A stretch of DNA of 64,000 nucleotides from Nocardia macrotermitis (GCF_009604405.1 NZ_WEGK01000010.1:186001-250000); one strand, 5' to 3'; positions 32,354-41,410 are shown, numbered from the stretch's first letter. Notes: generated from the sequence alone by a model not told the origin. Numbers and translations: made by a program.

Positions 32354-35332
32354 GTGGAACCGGTGTCGGACGAGATGTCCGCGTTCATATTTCGGATGTG
32401 GCGGCGCGAGTGGGGAGACGAGGGGTGGTCCCACGCGCCGCGCATGCTGATACGGCTGAGCGAGGCCGATCGAGTGTTGCCCGCCCGGCTGTCCTGGACC
32501 ACCCGGGATGGTGTGCGCTCCACGTTGGGGTTCGCGCCGGATATGGCGAGTTGCTACGGGCATCGCCAGGACGGCGACGGCCGGGTGCTGGAGCTGATGG
32601 GTGAACTCGCCGACTGGGACGCGCCCGGTGGCGAGGTCGCGCACGGGTACGAATTCGCCACCGAGACCACCGAAATCGACGCCGGGCCAACGGATCCCGG
32701 TAATTCGACCGGCCGGCTGCGGATTCTCATCGACGACGGCGACCGCACCGAACTCGCCACGGCGGAATGGTCGACCGAATCGGGTGACACCTCGTCGATC
32801 ACGCTGGTTTCGCGAGATGTCGGCGACCTCGTGGCCGGTGTGACGGCCAGTGCCGAGCATCGCGCCGCGGGCGAGGTGGCGGCGAATCTGCTGCGCGCGT
32901 CGGACGAGAAGTGGTTCGCCCCGCGGCGACGAGCCACCCTCGAATTCCGGATGACCGCGCCGACCACGGTCGATCAGTACGTGCTCACCTCCGCGAACGA
33001 CGCACCGGACCGCGATCCGTCGGCGTGGACGCTGCGCGGTTCGCTGGACGGGCAGCGGTGGCACACCCTCGACATCCGTTCCGATCGATCGTTCACCGAC
33101 CGGCACCAGTCCCGCACCTACCGAATCGCGGAACCCGTGCCGTATACGCACTATCGCCTGGACATCACCGGGAATCACGGCTCGCCGGATCTCCAGCTGC
33201 GAGACGTGCGGTTTCTGGCCGACGACGGTTTCGCGGGTTTTCGCCGTCCCGCCGGACTCGCCCCGCTGACGTATCGGGGCACCGTCGCCGCGCGAGCGAG
33301 TGCTGTCGCGCCGCAGTCCGGTGACCCGAAAGCGCCTCGCCCCGACCAGCCCTCCGCACAAGCCGATGTTGCGGCGACGGCGTTTTCCGAATACATCGCA
33401 CCGTCGGCGGCCAGAAGTGCGACCGTACCGCTGAAGGCGGCCGAGGTACATCAGCAGAAGCTGACGAACGAGCAGATGCGGGTGGAACTCACGCCCATGG
33501 TCGCCGCCGAGTTCCGGCCGATGATGCAGGCTCAGGTGTCCAGGGCGGTTCCGGCCCGCGAGGCGCTCCAGACCAGGCAGGTGGCGGCGCACGAGGTCGG
33601 GCCGGACACGTCGCGGTGGCAGTACGGCGGGTCGTGGCTGCCGCTGGGTGGCAGCCTGTCGATGCAGTCGCTGACCTCCCCGTCGGGGCGGTTCACGGCG
33701 CTGCACTCGCCCTACGAACCCTCGTTCGCAGTGCGCGACAACAGCACTCGCGAGCGGGTGTGGATCAGCGACTCGCCGGGCTCGCACCTGCTGTGCCTGG
33801 GCCCCGACGGCGATCTGGTGGGCTGGGATCACCACGGCAATCACATGTGGAGCACCGGTACGGCGTGGTTGGGGGTGCAGCGGCTGGAACTGCGCGACAG
33901 CGGTGAGCTGGCGCTGGTCGATACCGAGGGCGAGACGGTGTGGAGCACCGGAATCCCCGACGTACCCGCCGACGCCGAATCCCGCCCGGTGCCCAGGGGC
34001 GCGAGGTTGCGTCGCGGTGAGAGCCTGTGTGGGCAGTCGCTGACCAGTGACGACGGGTCGACCGTGCTGTTCCACGACGGTCGCGTGGTGCGGATCATCA
34101 TGAACGGGCAGACCTCGCACTGGGATGTGTTCCCCGACACCGAGAACGCCCTGACCCTCGATGACGACGGCTTCCTGCGCATGCGTGATGCCAATGGCAC
34201 TGTGCTGCAACAGATTTCCGGTCCGGGTGTCGAGCTGGTGGTCGAGCGGGGCGGGGCCGAGCTGCTCGACGAGAACGGAGCCCTGGTGTGGGCCTCCTCG
34301 CCGCGCGCGCATCGCCCGGCCCCGATCCGGGAACCGGCACTCGCGCAGGACGACACTCTGACGGCCTGGTTCACCACTCTGCTCGGCGATGCATACGCCG
34401 TGTCGGTGGCCCGGGACACCACCCCGGAGGAAGCCCTCGGGAAACTCGGTGTCACGCCGGGCCTGGGCACCTGGACCGAACTGCGAAGGTACCGGGACGC
34501 CATGAATCCCGCCGGTGGGGCCATCGTGGCGGCCCTCGCGGTCGGCTCGCACGTGCTGCTGATGACCGACGATCCGCACCTGCGGACGAAGGCGCCGGCC
34601 GCGTGGGTGGCGACCGTACGGCAATCGGGCTGTGATCTCGCGGAATTCACCGTGCAGCAGGACGGCGAGGTGGTGACCGAGATCCGGGAATTCCCGCGCC
34701 GCCGCCGGGGCACCAGGATCCCCGAGGTGGCCACCGCCCTGCACGAACTCGTGCACGATCTGCACCGGCACACGCTGCTGTTCCGCACGGCCGGAATCGT
34801 CCCCGACGCCGTCGCGCTGAGCGGTGAACTGCTCGGCGGTGTGCTCCAGCCGAAGGCGAGATCCACCTCCACGACCGAACCGCTGCTGGTGATCGAGGGC
34901 TGGGAAAGCATGACCCCCTTGGTGATTCGCACCGACTTCACCGACGACGACGCCTGGAACCGGCTGCTCGAACAGATGCGCACACCGTGGATCGACAACG
35001 ATCCGGTGGACCCGCACCCGGTCACCGATCCCCGGCTGGCCGGAGCCACCACCGAACAGGTGCTGCGCGAGGTCTGCGACGCGCTACCCCAGCCGGAGAC
35101 GCCGGGAGCCATCTTCATCGCCGACGCGATCACCATGCGCGAGCCCGAACTTCCCCTGCTCGCCGTGACCACCGAATGGGACGGCCTCCCCTTCGAGGAG
35201 GAGGACGAGGAGTTCATCACCCAGTTCCGCCTGGTCCCCGATGCCGCCATCGAGATCAGTACGAATCTGGACCTGGCGAACATGGACTTCGAGGATTTCG
35301 CGGAGGAGGGCGTCTACGAACGTATGACCTGA
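32354..35332 (+). CDS. large multidomain discoidin/lectin-like protein
   Basis: A 992-residue protein of unusual build. Residues 1-190 are unassigned. About 204-292 resembles an F5/8-type C (discoidin) beta-sandwich, with WTLRGSLDGQRWHTLDIRS and YTHYRLDITGN. Residues 295-420 are an Ala/Pro-rich linker. About 430-545 and 550-655 look like two bulb-lectin-type beta-prism units (MWSTGTAWLG, ETVWSTGIP). About 660-790 resembles a DUF6461-like domain, and 840-992 a DUF6924-like domain rich in acidic residues. There is no signal peptide or TM segment, so a cytoplasmic or non-classically exported carbohydrate-binding protein is possible. The GTG start has GAGGAGG upstream. Domain names are my estimate. 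Confidence 0.6.
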   Translation: MEPVSDEMSAFIFRMWRREWGDEGWSHAPRMLIRLSEADRVLPARLSWTTRDGVRSTLGFAPDMASCYGHRQDGDGRVLELMGELADWDAPGGEVAHGYEFATETTEIDAGPTDPGNSTGRLRILIDDGDRTELATAEWSTESGDTSSITLVSRDVGDLVAGVTASAEHRAAGEVAANLLRASDEKWFAPRRRATLEFRMTAPTTVDQYVLTSANDAPDRDPSAWTLRGSLDGQRWHTLDIRSDRSFTDRHQSRTYRIAEPVPYTHYRLDITGNHGSPDLQLRDVRFLADDGFAGFRRPAGLAPLTYRGTVAARASAVAPQSGDPKAPRPDQPSAQADVAATAFSEYIAPSAARSATVPLKAAEVHQQKLTNEQMRVELTPMVAAEFRPMMQAQVSRAVPAREALQTRQVAAHEVGPDTSRWQYGGSWLPLGGSLSMQSLTSPSGRFTALHSPYEPSFAVRDNSTRERVWISDSPGSHLLCLGPDGDLVGWDHHGNHMWSTGTAWLGVQRLELRDSGELALVDTEGETVWSTGIPDVPADAESRPVPRGARLRRGESLCGQSLTSDDGSTVLFHDGRVVRIIMNGQTSHWDVFPDTENALTLDDDGFLRMRDANGTVLQQISGPGVELVVERGGAELLDENGALVWASSPRAHRPAPIREPALAQDDTLTAWFTTLLGDAYAVSVARDTTPEEALGKLGVTPGLGTWTELRRYRDAMNPAGGAIVAALAVGSHVLLMTDDPHLRTKAPAAWVATVRQSGCDLAEFTVQQDGEVVTEIREFPRRRRGTRIPEVATALHELVHDLHRHTLLFRTAGIVPDAVALSGELLGGVLQPKARSTSTTEPLLVIEGWESMTPLVIRTDFTDDDAWNRLLEQMRTPWIDNDPVDPHPVTDPRLAGATTEQVLREVCDALPQPETPGAIFIADAITMREPELPLLAVTTEWDGLPFEEEDEEFITQFRLVPDAAIEISTNLDLANMDFEDFAEEGVYERMT

Positions 35333-35349
35333 GCGAACCCGTTGTGCGA

Positions 35350-35388
35350 GTGGTCATCCCGGCGCCTGTCCGGTCCCGGGATGACCAC
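35350..35388. terminator. bidirectional hairpin
   Basis: GTGGTCATCCCGG at 35350-35362 pairs with CCGGGATGACCAC at 35376-35388 around a 13-base loop, between the convergent lectin-like and SDR genes. Confidence 0.8.
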
Positions 35389-35401
35389 CGCCGCCGACTC
35401 G

Positions 35402-36292
35402 TCAGGCTGCGGGCAGCGCGACGCCCCCGTCGGTGACCATGCGCTCGCTGAGTTCCCAGAGCCGCTTCGCCGATTCGTCGTCGGTGGCGGCCGCCGAGGC
35501 GGTGGCGGTCGCGCCGTTCGCCCAGTAGGCGCCGTTGGTCGACAGGACGTCGTCGCTGGTGGCGAGCTGGATCACGGTCCGCGCGCCCTGCTCGGGCGTC
35601 TTGGCGAACAGGCCGACGATCGGCTTCATGACCAGTGTCATCGCACCGCCCATCCGATCCCGGGCGTAGAAGTTCGAGCCGATGAATCCGGGATGGATCG
35701 CCGACGCGTGGATACCGGATTCGCCGAAACGGTGCGCGAGTTCGCGGGTGAACAGGATCTGCGCGAGTTTGGCCGTCCCGTAGGCGGGCAGACCGCCGTA
35801 GCCGTGCTCGTAGGTCGGGTCGTCCCAGGGGATTCCCTTGGTGTACTTGTGCCCGTTGGAGCTGACGTTGACCACGCGGGCCTGCGGATCGCGCCGCAGG
35901 TGGGCCAGCAGCAGCCGGGTCAGCGCGTAGTGCCCGAGGTAGTTCGACGCGAACGTCTCCTCCACCCCCTGCGCGGTGAGCCGTCGCTCGGGCACCGCGC
36001 CACCGGCATTGTTGACCAGCACGTCGATACCGTCGATGCTCTCGATCAACTCACCGGCGCACCGCTCGACACTGCGCAGATCGGCCAGATCGAGTTCCAC
36101 CGACCGCACCGATTCGTTCCCGGTGAGTTCCCGCAGTTCCGCGACCGCGGCTCGCGCCTTGTCCGGATTCCGGCAGGCCAGGATCGTCGTCGCGCCCCGC
36201 CGCGCCAGATCCGCCGCCACCGCGCGCCCGATGCCGCTGTTGGCCCCGGTCACCACCACGACCCGGCCCGCCAGGTCTCGCTCGTCCGCCAT
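35402..36292 (-). CDS. retinol-dehydrogenase-like SDR
   Basis: A 296-residue SDR with VVVTGANSGIGRAVAADLA, DLADLRSVERCA, VLVNNAGG and the catalytic YGTAKLAQILF. The long middle part and HPGFIGSNFYAR match the retinol dehydrogenase/WW-oxidoreductase branch, which acts on alcohol or ketone groups of lipophilic compounds. Three start codons in a row (GTG-ATG-ATG) follow GGAAGG; I used the last. It ends at a shared terminator and has a 165-base gap to the DUF5313 gene upstream. Confidence 0.87.
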   Translation of the reverse strand: MADERDLAGRVVVVTGANSGIGRAVAADLARRGATTILACRNPDKARAAVAELRELTGNESVRSVELDLADLRSVERCAGELIESIDGIDVLVNNAGGAVPERRLTAQGVEETFASNYLGHYALTRLLLAHLRRDPQARVVNVSSNGHKYTKGIPWDDPTYEHGYGGLPAYGTAKLAQILFTRELAHRFGESGIHASAIHPGFIGSNFYARDRMGGAMTLVMKPIVGLFAKTPEQGARTVIQLATSDDVLSTNGAYWANGATATASAAATDDESAKRLWELSERMVTDGGVALPAA

Positions 36293-36457
36293 CATCACCT
36301 TCCCGCGCGCTCAGATCGTCCGACCCGAGCGCCCTTGTCGACGACGCAGAATAACGCAACCCCACCCCACCCGCATGACACGAAGACCGGGCACTCGACT
36401 TTCGAATCCCCAGCGCCCCAACAGATTCAGAAACGCCGGGGTTCCAGAGACGCCGCT

Positions 36458-36838
36458 TCAGGCCCTGCCGTGACGACGTTCGTAGGCTTCGCGTTCGGCG
36501 GCGGCGCGATCACGCTGGCCGCTGTCGGCGAGGGTGTGGTCCAGGCCGTGGCTGGTGAGGCGGGCGCGGCGGTAGACGTACATGAGGGCGATGGTGAAGT
36601 AGATCAGCGGCAGATACAGCAGCGCCATCATGGCCAGCCGCATCCACATCGGACCGGGGATCAGCAGGAACAGGCACAGCAATACCAGGATCGGCACCAG
36701 GATGCGCAGCAGGTAGCGGCGAACCGCGCCCGGACCGGTGAGATCGTTGATCACCCAGTCCGACATCTGCGGTGGCAGGGTGCCGCCGCAGATGTAGCGA
36801 ATGCGTTGGACGAGTGTCGGTGTGGTGCGGTCGTTCAT
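36458..36838 (-). CDS. DUF5313-like membrane protein
   Basis: A 126-residue protein with QRIRYICGGTLPPQMSDWVINDLTGPGAVRRYLLR at the N-terminus, given here as the DUF5313 signature in two overlapping parts (QRIRYICGGTLP and SDWVINDLTGPGA). Two TM helices follow (ILVPILVLLCLFLLIPG and LAMMALLYLPLIYFTIALM). The basic tail RRARLTSHGLDHTL is cytoplasmic. The family is restricted to Mycobacteriales and has no known function. It begins 26 bases after the PEPCK stop on the same strand, so it may be co-transcribed with it. Confidence 0.75.
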   Translation of the reverse strand: MNDRTTPTLVQRIRYICGGTLPPQMSDWVINDLTGPGAVRRYLLRILVPILVLLCLFLLIPGPMWMRLAMMALLYLPLIYFTIALMYVYRRARLTSHGLDHTLADSGQRDRAAAEREAYERRHGRA

Positions 36839-36864
36839 CGGCGCTGTGCCTGCCTCGGGTGTGA

Positions 36865-38694
36865 TCACAGGGTTTGGGCCAATCGTAGCTTCAGCGCGGT
36901 GAGCTGCTCACGCAGCGTTCCCGGCAGCCGGTCGCCGCCGATCGAGGCGTACCAGTCGTCGATGGATGCGGTTTCGGCGATCCATTCGTCGATGTCGACG
37001 CTCAGCGCGTGCCGGACCAGATCGCGGGCGGCGGCGTCCAGACCGGTCAGATCCAGCGCGTCGGCGGTCGGCAGGTAGCCGATCGGGGTTTCGATCGCCT
37101 CGGCGGCGCCGTCCAGACGCTCGAGCGCCCACTTCAGCACCCGCACGTTGTCGCCGAAGCCGGGCCACAGGAACTGCCCGTCGGCACCGCGCCGGAACCA
37201 GTTGACCTGGAAGATCTTCGGCAACCGCGCACCCTCGCGCTCGGCCATCGACAGCCAGTGCGCGAAGTAGTCCCCGACGTGATACCCCAGGAACGGCACC
37301 ATCGCCATCGGATCGCGCCGCACGACCCCGACCTGTCCGGCCGCGGCCGCGGTGGTCTCCGAGGACAGCACCGACGCGGTGAACACCCCGTGCGCCCAGT
37401 CGAACGTCTCGGCGATCAGCGGAATCGTGGTCTTGCGGCGACCGCCGAAGAAGATCGCGGAGATCGGCACACCGGCCGGATCGTCCCATTCCGGCGCGAC
37501 CGACGGACACTGCTCGATGGGCGTGCAGTACCGCGAATTCGGGTGTGCGGCAGGGGTTCCCGATTTCGGGGTCCACTCCTGACCGTGCCAGTCGACGAGC
37601 CGCGCGGGCGGGGTGTCGGTCAGCCCCTCCCACCAGATGTCGCCGTCGAGGGTGCGGGCGGTATTGGTGAAGATCGAGTTACCGGCCTCGATGGTGGCGA
37701 TCGCGTTCGGGTTCGTCTTAGCACCCGTTCCGGGAGCGACACCGAAGAATCCGGCCTCGGGATTCACCGCGTAGAGCCGCCCGTCGGGGCCGAAGCGCAG
37801 CCAGGCGATATCGTCGCCGACGGTTTCGGCGGTCCAGCCTTCCAGCGCCGGTTCGAGCATGGCCAGGTTGGTCTTACCGCACGAGGACGGGAACGCCGCC
37901 GCGATGTAATGCGTATTGCCTTGCGGGGAGGTCAGTTTCAGGATGAGCATGTGCTCGGCCAGCCAGCCCTCGTCCCGACCCAGCACCGAGGCGATGCGCA
38001 GCGCGAAGCACTTCTTGCCCAGCAGCGCGTTACCGCCGTAGCCCGAGCCGTAGCTCCAGATCTCCCGGCTCTCGGGGAAGTGCGAGATGTACTTGGTGGT
38101 GTCGCACGGCCACGGCACGTCGGCCTGCCCGCTGCCCAGCGGCGCGCCCACCGAGTGCAGGCACTTCACGAAATCGGTTCCCGCGGTGAGCTTTTCCCAC
38201 ACCTGCGCGCCGGAGCGGGTCATGATCCGCATGGACACAGCGACGTATTCCGAATCGGTGATCTGCACGCCGTATTTCGGGTCTTCGGCGTCGAGCGGGC
38301 CCATGCAGAACGCGATCACGTACATGGTGCGTCCGGCCATTGCGCCGCGATAGTGCTCGGTCATCACCGTGCGCATATCCAGCGGATCCACCCAGTTGTT
38401 CGTCGGGCCCGCGTCGGCGCGGTTTTCCGAGCAGATGAAGGTGCGGTCCTCCACCCGCGCCACATCCTCCGGATCCGAAACACACCAGAAGGAGTCGGGT
38501 TTCGCGGTCAGCGGGACGAAGGTGCCCTTGTCCACGAGCACCGCGCTGAGCCGGTCCCACTCGGCGCGGGAGCCGTCGCAGAACACGATGCGGTCGGGCG
38601 CGGTCAACTCGGCGACCTCGGCCACCCAGGACAGGATTCCGTCGTGCTCGGTCGGTGCCTGCACGGTGGCCACGGCGTCGGGATGATCGGTCAC
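36865..38694 (-). CDS. pckG: phosphoenolpyruvate carboxykinase (GTP)
   Basis: A 609-residue GTP-type PEPCK of full length. It has the kinase P-loop FPSSCGKTNLAM with the reactive Cys272, the substrate motif YGSGYGGNALLGKKCF, FFGGRRKTTIP and the nucleotide-binding NWFRRGADGQFLWPGFGDN. It converts oxaloacetate plus GTP to PEP and CO2, the gateway to gluconeogenesis, as needed when growing on steroids, fatty acids or other acids. The start is GTG at 38694. A TGTTTGC half-site like that before arsR lies in its leader, so the neighbouring ArsR-type regulator may control it. Confidence 0.97.
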   Translation of the reverse strand: MTDHPDAVATVQAPTEHDGILSWVAEVAELTAPDRIVFCDGSRAEWDRLSAVLVDKGTFVPLTAKPDSFWCVSDPEDVARVEDRTFICSENRADAGPTNNWVDPLDMRTVMTEHYRGAMAGRTMYVIAFCMGPLDAEDPKYGVQITDSEYVAVSMRIMTRSGAQVWEKLTAGTDFVKCLHSVGAPLGSGQADVPWPCDTTKYISHFPESREIWSYGSGYGGNALLGKKCFALRIASVLGRDEGWLAEHMLILKLTSPQGNTHYIAAAFPSSCGKTNLAMLEPALEGWTAETVGDDIAWLRFGPDGRLYAVNPEAGFFGVAPGTGAKTNPNAIATIEAGNSIFTNTARTLDGDIWWEGLTDTPPARLVDWHGQEWTPKSGTPAAHPNSRYCTPIEQCPSVAPEWDDPAGVPISAIFFGGRRKTTIPLIAETFDWAHGVFTASVLSSETTAAAAGQVGVVRRDPMAMVPFLGYHVGDYFAHWLSMAEREGARLPKIFQVNWFRRGADGQFLWPGFGDNVRVLKWALERLDGAAEAIETPIGYLPTADALDLTGLDAAARDLVRHALSVDIDEWIAETASIDDWYASIGGDRLPGTLREQLTALKLRLAQTL

Positions 38695-38786
38695 AGCGGG
38701 ACTCTCTTTCGTAACTGCCAGGGTATTCAGTTTAGAAAAACAGCAAACAGACGGGTCAACCGGGGTCCGACTCGAATCGGATCGGC

Positions 38787-39116
38787 TCAGGCCGGTTGTT
38801 CGAGCGCCTCGGCCTGACCCGCGACGACGCCGGTCAGGATGGCGCGCGCGGCGGCAAGCAGCTCGGCCACCTCGGGGGTGGTGATCTCGTAGGTGACCGA
38901 CAACCCTTCGCGCCGCCCGGTGACCAGCCCGGCGCGCCGCAGAATCGCCAGCTGCTGCGACAGGTTCGCCGCCTCGACGCCGATCTCGGCCAACATCTCC
39001 GCGACGGTGCGCTCGCGCTGGGACAGCAACTCCAGCACGCGAATTCGCACCGGATGCCCGAGGGTTTTGAAGAATTCGGCCTTCATCTGATAGAGCGGCC
39101 TGCGCACTCCGGGCAT
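38787..39116 (-). CDS. ArsR/SmtB-type winged-helix regulator
   Basis: A 109-residue ArsR-family protein. It has FKTLGHPVRIRVLELLSQRERTV, the recognition helix ANLSQQLAILRRAGLV and the wing GRREGLSVTYEI. The metal-binding ELCVC motif of ArsR/SmtB is absent, so it is probably a redox or metabolite sensor. I chose the ATG at 39116 because AAGGAG lies 8 bases before it; the GTG at 39125 overlaps that site. It is directly upstream of pckG on the same strand. A perfect inverted repeat lies in its leader. Confidence 0.87.
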   Translation of the reverse strand: MPGVRRPLYQMKAEFFKTLGHPVRIRVLELLSQRERTVAEMLAEIGVEAANLSQQLAILRRAGLVTGRREGLSVTYEITTPEVAELLAAARAILTGVVAGQAEALEQPA

Positions 39117-39168
39117 CTGAGCCACTCCTTCCGGGGGCGGCCGGTCGTGGTGACCAGCACCGGCCTGT

Positions 39169-39190
39169 TGTTTGCAGAGTTTAGCAAACA
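39169..39190. promoter_or_regulatory. inverted repeat, probable ArsR operator
   Basis: TGTTTGC at 39169-39175 and GCAAACA at 39184-39190 form a perfect 7-base inverted repeat with an 8-base spacer, 53 bases upstream of the regulator start. A related, imperfect copy (GCAAACAG at 38743-38750 with TTTAGAAAAAC beside it) lies 49 bases upstream of the PEPCK start. Confidence 0.6.
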
Positions 39191-39374
39191 GGATGAATAT
39201 CGGCGCGCGGGAATTCGGCCGACATCACCCTTGCGGCAACCATACTTTCTAGTACAGTCTCCAGTACTCAACAGGATGGCACTTGCTTCGAGTCGCGTCG
39301 CGAGCAGCCACGAGAACCTCGAATCCCGCACCGCCACCGCGTATTCGAGCCTCACACGAGAGCACGGAGACCCG

Positions 39375-40208
39375 ATGATCGACCGGTTCCGCCATTCCCC
39401 CATACTGACGGCGCTGGCCACGGCGATCTCGGCCGCCGTTCTGACCTCGGCACCCGCGCAGGCGAATCCCGTTCCGCCAGAGACACACTGCTCGGCACCG
39501 GTCGTGCTGGTGCACGATACGGGCCGCAACGACAGCGAATTCTCCGGACTCGCCGCAGAACTGCACCGGGCGAACTTCTGCACGAAGACATTCACCTACG
39601 GCGCGTCCACCGCGACCCCGCTGCTCGGGCGAACCGGCATCACCGCCGCCGGTCTGAGCCGCATCGAGGACAGCGCCGCCGAACTGTCCCGCTTCCTCGA
39701 CCCACTCGGCCCGGCCCCGATTTCGATCGTCGCGCACGGTGCGGGATCGCTTGTCGCACAATATGTTCTGCAACATCAGCATCCCACGCCAAAGATCCGC
39801 ACCTTCGTCACCATCGGCCCGATGTGGCAGGGAACCGACATCGGGCAACTGCGCGAGATCGAGAACCTCAGCCGGGCGATCGGCACCTACGACACCGTGC
39901 TCGCGGCCGAAACACCCCTGATCGACCCGCTCTGCGGAGGCTGCCGCGAAATCATCTCCGGCTCGAGCTTCCTGACCGAGCTGCATCACAACGAATTCCC
40001 CACGGCGGGAATCGATTACACCGATATCGTCACCACCGCCGACGGCCTGGTCGTGCCGCCGCAACAGGCGACACCGGGCATCAGATCCGTCACCGTGCAG
40101 CAGTCCGCCCCGCGGCACACCACCGACCACTTCGCCCTCCCGGACGATTCGGTCGTCCAGCGCCTCACCGTCGATGCCCTGCGCCACCCCATCGGCCCGC
40201 TGACCTGA
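39375..40208 (+). CDS. secreted lipase-fold (class 2/EstB-like) protein with Ser-to-Gly nucleophile
   Basis: A 277-residue protein with a Sec signal peptide (hydrophobic ILTALATAISAAVL, cut after APAQA at residue 30). The mature part follows the actinobacterial lipase class 2 pattern: APVVLVHDTGRNDSEF, a central ISIVAHGAGSLVAQYVL, TTADGLVVP for the acid and HTTDHFALPD for the base. In relatives the central motif is GHSxG. Here it is AHGAG, with Gly122 (codon GGT, 39738-39740) where the nucleophile serine belongs. The protein is probably not a conventional esterase. GGAG precedes the start. Confidence 0.8.
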   Translation: MIDRFRHSPILTALATAISAAVLTSAPAQANPVPPETHCSAPVVLVHDTGRNDSEFSGLAAELHRANFCTKTFTYGASTATPLLGRTGITAAGLSRIEDSAAELSRFLDPLGPAPISIVAHGAGSLVAQYVLQHQHPTPKIRTFVTIGPMWQGTDIGQLREIENLSRAIGTYDTVLAAETPLIDPLCGGCREIISGSSFLTELHHNEFPTAGIDYTDIVTTADGLVVPPQQATPGIRSVTVQQSAPRHTTDHFALPDDSVVQRLTVDALRHPIGPLT

Positions 40209-40230
40209 CCTTTCCCGGGCCCTGCCGATA

Positions 40231-40248
40231 TTCACAGCTCAGGCATAG
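40231..40248 (+). promoter_or_regulatory. PhoP-box-like motif upstream of the IclR gene
   Basis: TTCACAGCTCAGGCATAG ends 88 bases before the IclR start. It matches 16 of 18 bases of the motif before the response regulator (41347-41364). It contains TCACAGC, the half-site known for mycobacterial PhoP. Confidence 0.5.
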
Positions 40249-40336
40249 TTTCAGCAGCGACTGCGCACAGCCGGAGCGGGCAAAATCCTGGATCGCGTCG
40301 ATCCCGACCGCGGACCCGGATGGAGGACCTCGAAAT

Positions 40337-41194
40337 ATGGCCAGGAATTCCAACGGCGAATCGGCTTTCTCCCGCACGGTCCGGGTGCTGGAGGCGTTCG
40401 GTCCCCGCACCCCGGCGCTGACGGTCTCGGAACTGTCCCGGCGAACCGGTATCTCGATGCCGACGGTGTCGCGGCTGGTTTCCGAACTCATCGAACACGG
40501 CTGGCTGGTCCGCGACGCCGAACGCAGCGTGCGGGTGGGTGTGCGGATGTGGGAGCTGGCCTCGCGGGCCGCCCCCGCGGTCGAGCTGTGCCGGGTGGCC
40601 CAGCCGTATGCGGTGGAGCTGCTCGGATCCGTCGGTCACCATGTGCAGATCTCGGTGCGTCAGGGCCGGGACATGGTGGTGGTCGAGCGGCTCTCGGCGC
40701 TCGACGCGGTGCACAGCAACGGGCGTTACGCGGATCGGCTGCCGCTGCTGGCCTCCGCGCCCGGACTGGTGCTGCTGGCGCACACGTCGCCGGAATTCCA
40801 GGAATCCCTGCTGACCGAGGATCCGTCCGGCCGCAGCGCCACCGATCCGGCGCTGCTGCGCAGAAGGCTGAACGAGATCCGGTCCACCGGCTGCGCCTAC
40901 TGTCCGGGGATGCCGGATCCGGACGTCACGGTGATCGCGGTGCCGCTGCGCGCGCCCGGCGGCCGGGTGATGGCGGCCCTGTCGGTCGCGGTGCCGAACG
41001 GCGAGCGGGCGCGCGGCGCGCTGGCGGCGGTGTCCCGCACCGGAGCCCGAATTTCCCAGGCATATGCCGAACGCAATCACGCTAATGCGACCGCTCCGGC
41101 ACATCGACACAGCGGCGAAGGGCGACGCACGGTTTCCCACAACCGACCGGTTCCGGTCCCGCACACACGCCGCAGTACCGGCCCGATCGGTTGA
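40337..41194 (+). CDS. IclR-family transcriptional regulator
   Basis: A 285-residue IclR regulator. The N-terminal winged helix is FSRTVRVLEAFGPRTPALTVSELSRRTGISMPTVSRLVSEL in consecutive pieces, with DNA-recognition around residues 38-60. The effector domain contains LASAPGLVLLAH, GCAYCPGMPDPDVTVIAVPLRAPGG and AALSVAVP. It has a basic, His/Arg-rich tail of about 40 residues beyond the usual end. IclR proteins control catabolic genes in response to aromatic or short acids. GGAGG precedes the ATG. The target is not evident from its neighbours. Confidence 0.9.
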   Translation: MARNSNGESAFSRTVRVLEAFGPRTPALTVSELSRRTGISMPTVSRLVSELIEHGWLVRDAERSVRVGVRMWELASRAAPAVELCRVAQPYAVELLGSVGHHVQISVRQGRDMVVVERLSALDAVHSNGRYADRLPLLASAPGLVLLAHTSPEFQESLLTEDPSGRSATDPALLRRRLNEIRSTGCAYCPGMPDPDVTVIAVPLRAPGGRVMAALSVAVPNGERARGALAAVSRTGARISQAYAERNHANATAPAHRHSGEGRRTVSHNRPVPVPHTRRSTGPIG

Positions 41195-41346
41195 TCGGTT
41201 CGATCTCCGCCACCATTTATGGAAATACCGGAAGTATCGATATTTCCATTCATTGCATCGAGTGGTGGATCACCCTTCCGGCGCTGATAGGATTTGCGTC
41301 ACGGGAAATACACGCGGCACGGTTTCCACAATTGTGAGCGCGGTCT

Positions 41347-41364
41347 TTCACAGCTCAAACATAG
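41347..41364 (+). promoter_or_regulatory. PhoP-box-like motif upstream of the response regulator
   Basis: TTCACAGCTCAAACATAG ends 46 bases before the response regulator start and nearly repeats the motif at 40231-40248. The position suits autoregulation by an OmpR/PhoB-type activator. Confidence 0.5.
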
Positions 41365-41410
41365 CCTCGTCCCAGTGTTTCGGGAGGTTCGGCGTCCAGA
41401 CTGACCGTTC

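Noticed and set aside
39250..39268. AGTAC-N8-GTACT inverted repeat upstream of the lipase-fold gene as an operator.
   Set aside because: The arms are only five bases, no matching regulator is adjacent, and such short repeats occur by chance.
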